A stretch of DNA of 64,000 nt, taken from Uliginosibacterium aquaticum. Its GTDB lineage: Bacteria; Pseudomonadota; Gammaproteobacteria; Burkholderiales; Rhodocyclaceae. A program made the translations under genes and the position numbers. Positions 31,177-40,873 of this stretch are shown here, one piece after another; position 1 is the first letter of the stretch, and every line of letters begins with the position of its first letter. The notes under the pieces are model-generated. The model was given only the letters and a program-made list of their open reading frames with translations. It searched no databases and was not told where the DNA came from. Location of the stretch: positions 1,601,079 through 1,665,078 of the forward strand of contig NZ_JABCSC020000001.1 in assembly GCF_012972705.2 (NCBI RefSeq), written 5' to 3'.

Positions 31177-32307
31177 TCAGTCGGCAAAGAAGTCCTTGAC
31201 CTTGTCCATCCAGGATTTGGCACGCGGATTGTGGCTGTCTCCGCCATCTTTGCAGATGGACTCGAACTCGCGCAGCAGTTCTTTTTGACGTTCGTTGAGC
31301 TTGACCGGCGTCTCGATCACCACATGGCAGTGCAAGTCACCATGGTAGCCACTGCGCACATTCTTGATGCCCTTGCCGCGCAGGCGAAAGACTTTGCCGG
31401 TCTGGGTCTCGGCCGGGATCTTGATCGCGGCAGCGCCATCGAGGGTCGGGATTTCTATTTCGCCACCAATCGCAGCGGTCACGAAGCTGATCGGCATCTC
31501 GCAGTGCAGATCATCCCCGTCACGCTCGAAGACTGCGTGCTGCTTGATATGGATCTCGACGAACAGATCGCCCGGAGGTCCCCCGTTTACGCCGGGTTCG
31601 CCGAAGCCTGCGTGGCGCAGACGCATGCCGGAGTCTATGCCGGCCGGGATCTTCACTTCCAGGGTCTTCTGTTTCTTCACGCGACCCGCGCCGTGGCAGT
31701 CGCCGCACGGGTCGGTGATGACGCGGCCGGAGCCGTGACATTTCGGACAGGTCTGCTGGATCGAGAAGAAGCCTTGCTGCATGCGGACCTGACCTGCGCC
31801 GCCACAGGTGCCGCAGGTCTTGGGCTGGGTGCCGGGCTTGGCGCCGGAGCCCTTGCAGGTGCCACATTCTTCCTGAACCGGAATGCGGATTGTCTTTTCG
31901 ACACCGCGTGCAGCTTCTTCGAGCGATACCTCAAGGTTGTAGCGCAGGTCACCGCCGCGATAGACGCGTGCGCCGCCACCGCCACCGCCGCGGCCACCCC
32001 CGAAAATCTCGTCGAAGATTCCACCGAAGGCATCGCCAAAGTCCTGCCCAGCGCCGCCGAAGCCGCCATGGCCGGCAGACTGATCCACGCCGGCATGGCC
32101 GTAACGATCGTAAGCGCCGCGTTTCTGGCTGTCCGAGAGCATCTCGTAGGCTTCTTTGGCCTCCTTGAATTTCTCTTCAGCGCCCTTGTCATCCGGATTG
32201 CGGTCCGGATGGTGTTTCATGGCCAGCTTGCGATAGGCCTTCTTGATGTCGTCGTCCGAAGCGTCGCGGGCAACGCCCAGCACTTCGTAATAATCTCTTT
32301 TTGCCAT
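31177..32307 (-). CDS. dnaJ: Chaperone protein DnaJ
   Basis: The 376-residue co-chaperone has the J domain with HPD at residues 33-35, a Gly/Phe-rich segment (about 70-115, with [10 protein letters not shown]), four CxxCxGxG zinc repeats ([32 protein letters not shown]) and the substrate-binding C-terminal domains. It stimulates DnaK ATPase and delivers unfolded proteins. GAGGAAG stands five bases before the ATG. A long hairpin lies in the 85-bp gap to dnaK. Confidence 0.98.
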   Translation of the reverse strand: MAKRDYYEVLGVARDASDDDIKKAYRKLAMKHHPDRNPDDKGAEEKFKEAKEAYEMLSDSQKRGAYDRYGHAGVDQSAGHGGFGGAGQDFGDAFGGIFDEIFGGGRGGGGGGARVYRGGDLRYNLEVSLEEAARGVEKTIRIPVQEECGTCKGSGAKPGTQPKTCGTCGGAGQVRMQQGFFSIQQTCPKCHGSGRVITDPCGDCHGAGRVKKQKTLEVKIPAGIDSGMRLRHAGFGEPGVNGGPPGDLFVEIHIKQHAVFERDGDDLHCEMPISFVTAAIGGEIEIPTLDGAAAIKIPAETQTGKVFRLRGKGIKNVRSGYHGDLHCHVVIETPVKLNERQKELLREFESICKDGGDSHNPRAKSWMDKVKDFFAD

Positions 32308-32325
32308 GGGTCTTCCTCAAGGCAA

Positions 32326-32368
32326 GAGCGCAAAGAGCGTCTGCACTGCGGCGTGGCTCTTTGCGCTC
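32326..32368 (-). other. Intergenic mRNA hairpin between dnaK and dnaJ
   Basis: GAGCGCAAAGAGC (32326-32338) pairs perfectly over 13 bp with GCTCTTTGCGCTC (32356-32368) around a 17-nt loop. No T run follows on the minus strand, so it is not a standard terminator. It could mark RNA processing or partial attenuation between dnaK and dnaJ. Confidence 0.6.
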
Positions 32369-32392
32369 CAGGCGCCTCTGCGGTGAGTGGAA

Positions 32393-34318
<1,926 letters not shown>

Positions 34319-34345
34319 GTTCAAAGCTCCTTGATGTCTTTCCGG

Positions 34346-34401
34346 GAAGCGCGGGTGCGCGCTTCGCATTCATTCCTGTTACTGAAGTGGGGGCATGCCC
34401 C
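34346..34401 (-). other. Two small hairpins between grpE and dnaK
   Basis: GAAGCGCG-GGTG-CGCGCTTC (34346-34365) and the palindrome GGGGCATGCCCC (34390-34401) fill most of the 89-bp gap. No T run follows, so these are not typical terminators. They may protect or process the operon mRNA. Confidence 0.45.
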
Positions 34402-34407
34402 TCGATT

Positions 34408-34971
34408 TCAAGCCGATTGGGCGACAGCGACCAGCGCCGGGCGCAGCACACGGCCTTCCAGTGCGTACCCCTTCTGGAATACTTGCACGACGGTGTTCGC
34501 CGGCTGATCCGAGGGGACGGCGGAGATGGCCTGATGTTTGTGCGGATCGAACTTCTCGCCGAGCGGATTGATGTCCTGCAGGCCGCTCTTCTCGAAGGCC
34601 TTGGCGAGGTTCTTGAGGGTCAGATCGGCGCCTTCGCGGATGGCTTCCAGGCTGGCACCTTCGACGGCGAGCGTCTGCTCCAGGCTGTCTTTCACCACCA
34701 GCAGTTCATTGGCGAACTTCTCGATAGCGAACTTTGCGGCTTTGCTGATGTCTTCCTGAGCACGGCGGCGCACGTTTTCGGTTTCGGCCTTGGCGCGCAG
34801 CCAGGCATCATGGTGTTCAGCAGCCAGCAATTCGGTCTGGCGCAACTGCTCTTCGATACTCGGCAAGGTGTCAATGTTTGCCTGGACCTGACCGTTGTCA
34901 GCGTTTTTGGGGTCTTGAGGGCTGCTTGCCGGTTCCAGATCCTGCTCGAGACTATCCTGATTTTGCGACAT
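34408..34971 (-). CDS. grpE: Nucleotide exchange factor GrpE
   Basis: The 187-residue protein has an acidic disordered N-terminus, a long coiled coil (about 45-100, with [21 protein letters not shown]) and the compact beta domain ending [15 protein letters not shown]. It releases ADP from DnaK and acts as a thermosensor in other bacteria. AGGAG stands nine bases before the ATG at 34971; the preceding TTG is not needed. It is the first gene behind the sigma-32 promoter. Confidence 0.97.
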   Translation of the reverse strand: MSQNQDSLEQDLEPASSPQDPKNADNGQVQANIDTLPSIEEQLRQTELLAAEHHDAWLRAKAETENVRRRAQEDISKAAKFAIEKFANELLVVKDSLEQTLAVEGASLEAIREGADLTLKNLAKAFEKSGLQDINPLGEKFDPHKHQAISAVPSDQPANTVVQVFQKGYALEGRVLRPALVAVAQSA

Positions 34972-35003
34972 CAAACGTGCTCCTGAATTGAATCCAGAGG
35001 CTC

Positions 35004-35031
35004 AGATGGGGCATTGACGCTGTTTTTCAAG
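35004..35031 (-). promoter_or_regulatory. Sigma-32 heat-shock promoter of grpE-dnaK-dnaJ
   Basis: On the minus strand, CTTGAAA (35031-35025) and CCCCATCT (35011-35004) are separated by 13 bp, a full match to the RpoH consensus CTTGAAA / CCCCAT-T. The -10 ends 32 bp before the grpE ATG. The operon should be strongly heat-inducible. No CIRCE element (TTAGCACTC-N9-GAGTGCTAA) was found nearby. Confidence 0.9.
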
Positions 35032-35060
35032 CGCTTTCCTTCTTTTTTTTTATGATCTTT

Positions 35061-35090
35061 GTCACACTCCCATCTGGGCCGGAGTGTGAC
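35061..35090. promoter_or_regulatory. Perfect 10-bp-arm inverted repeat upstream of the kinase-cNBD gene
   Basis: GTCACACTCC (35061-35070) and GGAGTGTGAC (35081-35090) are exactly complementary around a 10-nt spacer. It lies 21 bp before the kinase start and about 30 bp beyond the grpE -35. A TATGAT hexamer at 35051-35056 lies just before it. It may be an operator or a 5' leader hairpin. The arms contain TCACA and TGTGA, but in the opposite arrangement to a CRP box. Confidence 0.55.
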
Positions 35091-35111
35091 CGGCAGGGGG
35101 CAGGGTAAGTC

Positions 35112-36476
35112 ATGGCGGATATGCCGGAACGCGTCGGGAAATACAAGATCATCCGCGAGATCGGGCGGGGGGCGACGGCCGTCGTTTACCTCGCCGAAAA
35201 TCCGTATTACCCGGAGCCCGTGGCCCTCAAATACATCTCCTTCCGCGACAAGGCCAAGGATGAAGCCAAGTGGAACCGGCGCCTGCTCAAGCTCTTGCGT
35301 GCCGAGGGCTCGGTGGCGCGGCGCCTGGATCATCCGAACATCATCAAGATCTACGAAGCGGTGATCGAGAAGGATGAAGCCTACGTTGTGATGGAGTATT
35401 TCCCCGGCGGTTCGCTGGAGGATTTCTGCAGCTACGAAAAGATGCTGCCGGTGCATCGCACCACCAGCATCATTTTCAAGGTGGCCATGGCGCTCGATTA
35501 CGCCTACCGCCAGGGTATCGTGCACCGCGACATCAAGCCGGCAAACATCTTGGTCGATAGCACGGATAACGTGAAGATCACCGATTTCGGTCTGGCGATG
35601 AACGTGAACAAGAAGAGTGCCGAGGATTCGACCTTCATCATGGGGGTGGGCTCGCCGGCCTACATGTCACCCGAGCAGATCAAGAACTACCCGCTCAATC
35701 AGAAGACCGACCTTTACTCGCTGGGCGTGGTGCTCTTCCACATGCTCACCGGGCGCTTGCCATTCCGGGCCAAGAACCCGGCGCAACTGGTCTACAAGAT
35801 CATCAATACCGATCCACCCTCGGCCAGCGCGCTCAACCCGGATGTGCCGGAAGCCATGGATACGGTGATCCGCAAGTCACTGGAGAAGGATCTGTACTCG
35901 CGCTACAAGAATGGTGCGGAGTTCGCCAAGGATCTCTCCGGGATCCAGTTCAAGATTTACGATGAAAGCGATGTCGTTCCGGATGGCTCGCGTTTCGCCC
36001 AGATTCGTCGGCTGGCGTTCTTTACCGAGTTTGACGACATAGAGATTTGGGAAATCGTGCGGTTTTCGGCCTGGCGTGTGGCGGAGCCGATGACCCAGAT
36101 TGTGCGCGAAGGCACTACCGATCAGCGTTTTGGCATTCTGCTCGAGGGTGAGGTGGAGCTTTCGATTAATGGCAGGGTGGTGTCCGTTATCGGCCCGGGC
36201 GATTGCTTTGGTGAAACGGCGTATCTGGACAGTATCAACCACCGCCAGGTGTGCTCAGTGGTGAGCAAGAATTTCGTGCGCTATCTCGAAATCACTCCGG
36301 CCGCACTGGCCTTGACCTCCGAAGAGTGTCTTGAGCACTTCCGTGAGCGTCTCATGACCACTGTCGTGCAGCGTATGGCACGGGCCGATGCGCGCCTGGC
36401 AGAGCAGGGCGCTCCGGCCCTGCGCGCTGTTAATGTCACCAGTTCCAGCATGGAGCTGACACTGGTGGATGACTGA
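35112..36476 (+). CDS. Ser/Thr protein kinase fused to a cyclic nucleotide-binding domain
   Basis: The 454-residue protein has a complete eukaryotic-like kinase domain (8-275): glycine loop GRGATAVVY, Lys40 in VALKY, catalytic HRDIKPAN at 138-145, DFG at 158-160 and SPAYMSPE at 181-188. A cNMP-binding beta roll follows (about 300-415) with FGET at 366-369 and Arg378 in the phosphate cassette, close to but not identical with the R-A-A consensus. No membrane helix is present, so it is cytoplasmic, unlike PknB. This resembles a one-chain analogue of cAMP-dependent kinase. It is divergent from grpE. Substrates are unknown. Confidence 0.92.
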   Translation: MADMPERVGKYKIIREIGRGATAVVYLAENPYYPEPVALKYISFRDKAKDEAKWNRRLLKLLRAEGSVARRLDHPNIIKIYEAVIEKDEAYVVMEYFPGGSLEDFCSYEKMLPVHRTTSIIFKVAMALDYAYRQGIVHRDIKPANILVDSTDNVKITDFGLAMNVNKKSAEDSTFIMGVGSPAYMSPEQIKNYPLNQKTDLYSLGVVLFHMLTGRLPFRAKNPAQLVYKIINTDPPSASALNPDVPEAMDTVIRKSLEKDLYSRYKNGAEFAKDLSGIQFKIYDESDVVPDGSRFAQIRRLAFFTEFDDIEIWEIVRFSAWRVAEPMTQIVREGTTDQRFGILLEGEVELSINGRVVSVIGPGDCFGETAYLDSINHRQVCSVVSKNFVRYLEITPAALALTSEECLEHFRERLMTTVVQRMARADARLAEQGAPALRAVNVTSSSMELTLVDD

Positions 36477-36563
36477 TCCCGCAGTGGATCTGCATCCGGT
36501 TCAGGGGGCGCGCGAGAGTCGTTCAGTGCTTGCTGAGCTGCCGCGCGAGGGCCGATAGCCCTC

Positions 36564-37568
36564 TCAGACCACCAGATCTACTTGCTGGATCCCGCGCGCT
36601 TCACCTGCTTCGGTGAGGAAGATGCCGCTGCTGCGCACCATTCCCAGTGTTTCTCCCTGATCCTTGATACTGAAGGGCGTTTGGCGGTGTTCCAGTGCTA
36701 TAGCGCCGACGCCTGCTTTTGCCAGACTTTGTGAGCCGGTATCGGGGCGCCATACGCTGAGGGCTGCGAAGCTTGAGTCTGCTTCGTCGATCCAGCCATT
36801 GCCATCCTCATCCAGTTCGGCCAGTTCGCTGAAGCCATTGCCTGAACTTGGGCCGAAGAGCTCGCTGCCGTCATCGATCTTCCCGTTGCCGTTGCGGTCC
36901 AGCGCGAGCCAAGCGCTCCCAGCACCGAGTCCGGCCAGCTTTTCCTTTTCCCCATCCATATTGAGATCGAAGGACCAGGCGCCAGCTTGCAGGCGTACCT
37001 GGTCTGTAGCCAGATTCAGGACCAGCGGATCGGTCGCTTTGGGCGTGTTGCCGGCTTCGATCAGCAGGGTGCTTTCCTGGCGCTCATAGCGCTGCATCGC
37101 GAGGTCGAGCGAAAAGTTGATGCGGCGGCCGTCCGCCGTGCTCACTTCTCCACTGGCGCTGAAGGCCGCGAATTCAAACTCTTCATGGACCTGGCGGGCT
37201 TCGATGCGTACAGACCACTGTGGTTCTGTGGCTGATGTTGCAGCGGGGGCTGGCGTGCCTGGCGAGCTCGAGGCGTCGCTGCTCGTTGCGTCCAGGCTGC
37301 CCGGGTCGAAGAGTTCGATCTTGCGCCCGGTGATGGCTTCAATGACCGCGATGAGCAGCTTGAGGCGGCTATCCATGGACGGCTCGCCCTCCTCGGAGGC
37401 CGCTTCGGCTTGTTGCGCAGCCAGTCCTTGCGACGAGAGCTCTGCCTGGGTCTGAGGCGGGCGGCTAGAGAGGCTCTCGAGCTTGAATGTGAAGCTGCTC
37501 TCCTGGCGGGTGCGCTGCCAGACGAGTGCTGTTCCTTCCGTCTGGAAGTCGCTGTGTGTGATTTTCAT
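36564..37568 (-). CDS. EF-hand-like calcium-binding protein, function unknown
   Basis: The 334-residue protein has a low-complexity N-terminal half (Ser/Ala/Glu-rich, 30-115) and a C-terminal half with two EF-hand-type loops: DRNGNGKIDDGSE at 224-236 and DEDGNGWIDEADS at 253-265, plus a weaker DLNMDGEKEK at 201-210. No signal peptide is visible. The loops are of the kind found in dockerin-like and VCBS-associated proteins. It is convergent with the kinase gene. I do not know a named family member. Calcium binding is likely; the role is unknown. Confidence 0.78.
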   Translation of the reverse strand: MKITHSDFQTEGTALVWQRTRQESSFTFKLESLSSRPPQTQAELSSQGLAAQQAEAASEEGEPSMDSRLKLLIAVIEAITGRKIELFDPGSLDATSSDASSSPGTPAPAATSATEPQWSVRIEARQVHEEFEFAAFSASGEVSTADGRRINFSLDLAMQRYERQESTLLIEAGNTPKATDPLVLNLATDQVRLQAGAWSFDLNMDGEKEKLAGLGAGSAWLALDRNGNGKIDDGSELFGPSSGNGFSELAELDEDGNGWIDEADSSFAALSVWRPDTGSQSLAKAGVGAIALEHRQTPFSIKDQGETLGMVRSSGIFLTEAGEARGIQQVDLVV

Positions 37569-37735
37569 GCGTTTCTCCTGTGGCCCTTGTTGATGCGGCC
37601 ATCTGTAGGAGGATTACCGGCGCAGCAGGGAGATGCTTGAATTCCTGATGGGGGGACGCCCCCTTCAAGGGCAGGTGGCGATGCCATTGTGGCAGCGCGT
37701 TATGATGGCCTCTTTATCGTGGGTAGGAGCTGAGC

Positions 37736-38587
37736 ATGGAAGGCTTGTTTGTTGTTGTAGCCCTGCTGGTGTTCGTGATTGTGACGATCGCCAAGGGTGT
37801 GCGCATCGTGCCGCAAGGCGATGAATGGATCGTCGAGCGCTTGGGCAAGTATCTGACCACCATCAAGCCCGGCCTCAGCATCCTGATTCCTTATCTGGAT
37901 GCGGTGGCCTACAAGGTCACTACCAAGGACATCATTCTCGATGTGCAGGAGCAGGAGGTGATCACGCGTGACAATGCGGTGATCCTTACCAATGCGATTG
38001 CTTTCATCAAGGTCACCGATCCGGTGCGTGCCGTGTATGGGGTGTCGAACTTCTCGGAAGCGATCCGCAATCTGGTGATGACGACCCTGCGCTCGATCAT
38101 CGGCGAGATGGAGCTGGATGAGGCGCTGTCCTCTCGCGACAAGATCAAGGCTCGTCTGCGCGAGAGCATCGCGGATGAGGCCCTGGACTGGGGGATCAGC
38201 ATCAAGACGGTGGAGATTCAGGACATCAAACCCTCTGAGTCCATGCAGCGTGCGATGGAGTTGCAGGCTGCCGCCGAGCGTGAGCGCAAGGCGGTGGTGA
38301 CGCGTGCCGAGGGGAGCAAGCAGGCCGCGATCCTGGAAGCTGAGGCGCGCCTTGAGTCGTCCAAGCGCGATGCCAATGCGCAGGTGGCGTTGGCGACCTC
38401 CTCGGCTGAGGCTATCCGCCGGGTGACCGAGGCAATCGGCACGCACAGTACGCCGATGATGTTCATCCTCGGCGAGAAGTACATCAGCGCCATCGAAAAG
38501 CTGGCTGCGTCTGACAACGCCAAGATGGTCGTGTTGCCGGCCGATCTGCAGGAAGTTGTGAAGCGCTTCGTGTCGCCGCGCAGTTAG
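37736..38587 (+). CDS. SPFH/Band 7 domain protein (paraslipin/QmcA-like)
   Basis: The 283-residue protein has one N-terminal membrane anchor (GLFVVVALLVFVIVTIAKGV), an SPFH domain (VRIVPQGDEWIVERLGKY, ILDVQEQEVITRDNAVI) and an Ala/Glu-rich coiled coil (about 165-235). Such proteins form membrane microdomain rings and chaperone membrane proteases or quality control. AGGAG lies seven bases before the ATG. Family members often have an NfeD gene beside them; none is present here. A terminator follows 28 bp downstream. Confidence 0.93.
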   Translation: MEGLFVVVALLVFVIVTIAKGVRIVPQGDEWIVERLGKYLTTIKPGLSILIPYLDAVAYKVTTKDIILDVQEQEVITRDNAVILTNAIAFIKVTDPVRAVYGVSNFSEAIRNLVMTTLRSIIGEMELDEALSSRDKIKARLRESIADEALDWGISIKTVEIQDIKPSESMQRAMELQAAAERERKAVVTRAEGSKQAAILEAEARLESSKRDANAQVALATSSAEAIRRVTEAIGTHSTPMMFILGEKYISAIEKLAASDNAKMVVLPADLQEVVKRFVSPRS

Positions 38588-38614
38588 TGGCGTTTTGGCC
38601 TGTGTGGTGGAGCA

Positions 38615-38645
38615 ATGAAAACGCCCCGGATAGGGGCGTTTTCAT
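38615..38645. terminator. Bidirectional terminator between the SPFH gene and fliN
   Basis: ATGAAAACGCCCC (38615-38627) pairs perfectly over 13 bp with GGGGCGTTTTCAT (38633-38645), loop GGATA, with T runs inside the lower stem on both strands. It closes the flagellar fliK-L-M-N unit directly after fliN and also the SPFH gene. Confidence 0.9.
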
Positions 38646-38667
38646 GGGTAGCGCTGACTGCGGGCCA

Positions 38668-39102
38668 TCAGGTGCGGAGTTTTCGCACGCGCTCCGATGG
38701 TGTGATGATGTCGGTGAGACGAATGCCGAATTTGTCATTCACGACCACCACTTCGCCTTGGGCGATGAGGGTGCCATTGACCAGCACATCCATTGGCTCG
38801 CCGGCCAGCGCATCCAGCTCTACCACCGAGCCGTGGGCCAGTTGGAGGAGATTGCGGATCGAGATGCGGGTACGGCCGAGTTCGACGGTGAGCTGCACCG
38901 GAATGTCCAGGATCAGCTCGTAGTCGTTCATGCTGCCGGGCTTGGCGCCGCCATCGAAGTTCTGAAAGGCGACCGGCTGAGCCAGCGCTGCGGCCTCCTT
39001 GGAGGCAGCTACGGCGTCGACATCGGCCTGCTCCTGCATGGCCGCAGCCCAGTCGTCTTCACTGATCTGCTCTTCGGCGGTATTGGTATCTTCTTCAGCC
39101 AT
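38668..39102 (-). CDS. fliN: Flagellar motor switch protein FliN
   Basis: The 144-residue protein has an acidic N-terminus and the C-terminal SpoA/SurfaceAntigen domain (LILDIPVQLTVELGRTRISI through VNDKFGIRLTDI), the standard FliN pattern. It forms the bottom of the C-ring with FliM and binds export components. It overlaps the end of fliM by eight bases. The usual next genes fliO, fliP, fliQ and fliR do not follow; a terminator does. Confidence 0.97.
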   Translation of the reverse strand: MAEEDTNTAEEQISEDDWAAAMQEQADVDAVAASKEAAALAQPVAFQNFDGGAKPGSMNDYELILDIPVQLTVELGRTRISIRNLLQLAHGSVVELDALAGEPMDVLVNGTLIAQGEVVVVNDKFGIRLTDIITPSERVRKLRT

Positions 39103-40126
39103 GGCTGTCTTCTCCTTGCACGCCCAGCTTTGTGGCGATCAGGTTGATTTCGGTGTCTTCCGGGCGGATGAATTTCTCCACCCGCAGGGCGTAGTGGCCA
39201 CCCTGCACGCCATATTTGCATTCGAGTACCTTGACGCCATCGACGTGGGCCTCGATGTTTTCCGGGATCTCCAGCGGAACAATATCGCCCACCTTGAAAT
39301 TGACGAGATCGCGCAGGCTCACTTTGGTGGTGCCCAGATCGGCGACGAGCTTCACATCCACCCCGTTGATCTGCTTGGACATGAGGCTGACCCAGCGCTT
39401 GTCCTGGGTGATGTGATCGGACTGCATCGAGCTGTAGAGGATGTCGCGGATCGGCTCGATCATCGAATACGGGAAGCAGATGTGCATGTCTGCCTGAGCG
39501 CCGCCGAACTCCAGTGTGAACGTGGTGGCCACGACGATTTCGCTGGGCGTGGCGATGTTGGCGAACTGCGAATTCATTTCGCTGCGGATGTATTCGAACT
39601 GGATCTGGAATACTGGTGACCAGGCACGCTCGTACTCGGCAAATACCACGCGCAGCAAGCCCTGGATGATGCGCTGTTCGGTGGCGGTGAAATCACGCCC
39701 TTCGACCCGGGAGTGAAAGCGGCCGTCGCCGCCGAACATGTTGTCGACGACGAGGAACACCAGGTTCGGATCGAAAACCACCAGGCCGGTGCCGCGCAGT
39801 GGCTTGGCCATCACGAGGTTCAGATTGGTGGGGACGACAAGGTTGCGGACGAACTCGCTGTACTTCTGCACCCGGATCGGACCTACCGAGACTTCCGCAT
39901 TGCGGTGCATGTAATTGAAGATGCCGATGCGCAGGTAGCGCGCGTAGCGTTCATGGATCAGCTCGAGCGTGGGCATGCGCCCGCGCACGATGCGCTCCTG
40001 GGTGGCGAGGTTGTACGAGCGTATGCCGGTGCCGTCTTCGCCGCCGTGCTCCGGCTCGTCAACTTCACCGGTGACGCCCTTGAGTAGCGCGTCAACCTCT
40101 TCCTGAGAGAGAAAGTCCTGGCCCAT
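39095..40126 (-). CDS. fliM: Flagellar motor switch protein FliM
   Basis: The 343-residue protein starts MGQDFLSQEEVDALLKGV, the FliM N-terminal CheY-binding peptide. It continues with the middle CheC-like domain containing GTGLVVFDPNLVFLVVDNMFGG and the C-terminal SpoA domain. It sets rotation direction in the C-ring. It lies 29 bp after fliL and overlaps fliN by eight bases. Confidence 0.98.
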   Translation of the reverse strand: MGQDFLSQEEVDALLKGVTGEVDEPEHGGEDGTGIRSYNLATQERIVRGRMPTLELIHERYARYLRIGIFNYMHRNAEVSVGPIRVQKYSEFVRNLVVPTNLNLVMAKPLRGTGLVVFDPNLVFLVVDNMFGGDGRFHSRVEGRDFTATEQRIIQGLLRVVFAEYERAWSPVFQIQFEYIRSEMNSQFANIATPSEIVVATTFTLEFGGAQADMHICFPYSMIEPIRDILYSSMQSDHITQDKRWVSLMSKQINGVDVKLVADLGTTKVSLRDLVNFKVGDIVPLEIPENIEAHVDGVKVLECKYGVQGGHYALRVEKFIRPEDTEINLIATKLGVQGEDSHG

Positions 40127-40155
40127 CTGGCGCCTCTATGCTTTCTGCGGGATCT

Positions 40156-40755
40156 TTACTGCACGATGAATTGGGTGAAGAACACGGATACGACCGGGCC
40201 AACCTCTTCCTCTTCGGCCCCCTTCTTCTTTTTGCCCTTCTTTTTCGGCGGCGGCTCCCAGCCGAGCACTTCGTTCATGATGTCCTTCATCTCCAGCGCC
40301 AGCTCTTCGCGTCCATCCGGAGTGGTGATTTCGGAGGCTTTCTTGCCCGAGAGCAGCGAGAGGATTTCGTGGCGGATCTGCGGCATGAAGGATTTGACCG
40401 TATCACCCACATGCGCATCGATGACTCGCACAGAGGCAACGACCTGCAGGAACTGCTCGCCGTTCTCGGGCTGCAGATTCACCGTAAAGGGCTCCAGCGG
40501 CATGAAGACCGGGGGCTTCTTGGGGTCGTAAGCGGGCCACTGGTGTTCGGCATGGGAGCTCTCTGCGGTGGTTTCTTCCTCGCCGTCAGCCGCCGCCTTT
40601 TTCTTGCCCAGCAACATGAATGCGCCGCCGCCAATCAACCCGAGCACCAGTACGGCCACCACGATCAGGATGAGCAGTTTCTTGCTCTTCTTGGGGGGCG
40701 CAGCCTCACCGTCTGCGGCATCGTCTTTCTTCGGGGCTTCCTTGCTGGTTGCCAT
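40156..40755 (-). CDS. fliL: Flagellar basal body-associated protein FliL, with charged insertion
   Basis: The 199-residue protein has a membrane helix (residues about 26-47, LLILIVVAVLVLGLIGGGAF), a periplasmic FliL domain (PFTVNLQPENGEQFLQV) and the conserved last strand VSVFFTQFIVQ. It supports stator function. It is longer than E. coli FliL (154) because a Lys- then Glu-rich low-complexity stretch (PPPKKKGKKKKGAEEEE, about 171-187) is inserted just before the last strand. N-terminal Lys/Asp/Glu-rich residues add further charge. Confidence 0.95.
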   Translation of the reverse strand: MATSKEAPKKDDAADGEAAPPKKSKKLLILIVVAVLVLGLIGGGAFMLLGKKKAAADGEEETTAESSHAEHQWPAYDPKKPPVFMPLEPFTVNLQPENGEQFLQVVASVRVIDAHVGDTVKSFMPQIRHEILSLLSGKKASEITTPDGREELALEMKDIMNEVLGWEPPPKKKGKKKKGAEEEEVGPVVSVFFTQFIVQ

Positions 40756-40873
40756 GATTGCTTGTCCTCGTCCTGTTCTGAGATTGTGCTGCCTGGTGTC
40801 AGGCCCTCAAGCCTTGAATAACGGACGTTGGCGGCCCTTTATGAAGGGTATTGCCAGAAAACTCATGATTCCC

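Noticed and set aside
35061..35090. Inverted repeat considered as a CIRCE element for HrcA
   Set aside because: The arms are GTCACACTCC/GGAGTGTGAC with a 10-nt spacer, not TTAGCACTC-N9-GAGTGCTAA, and the site lies beyond the grpE -35, away from a repressor position.
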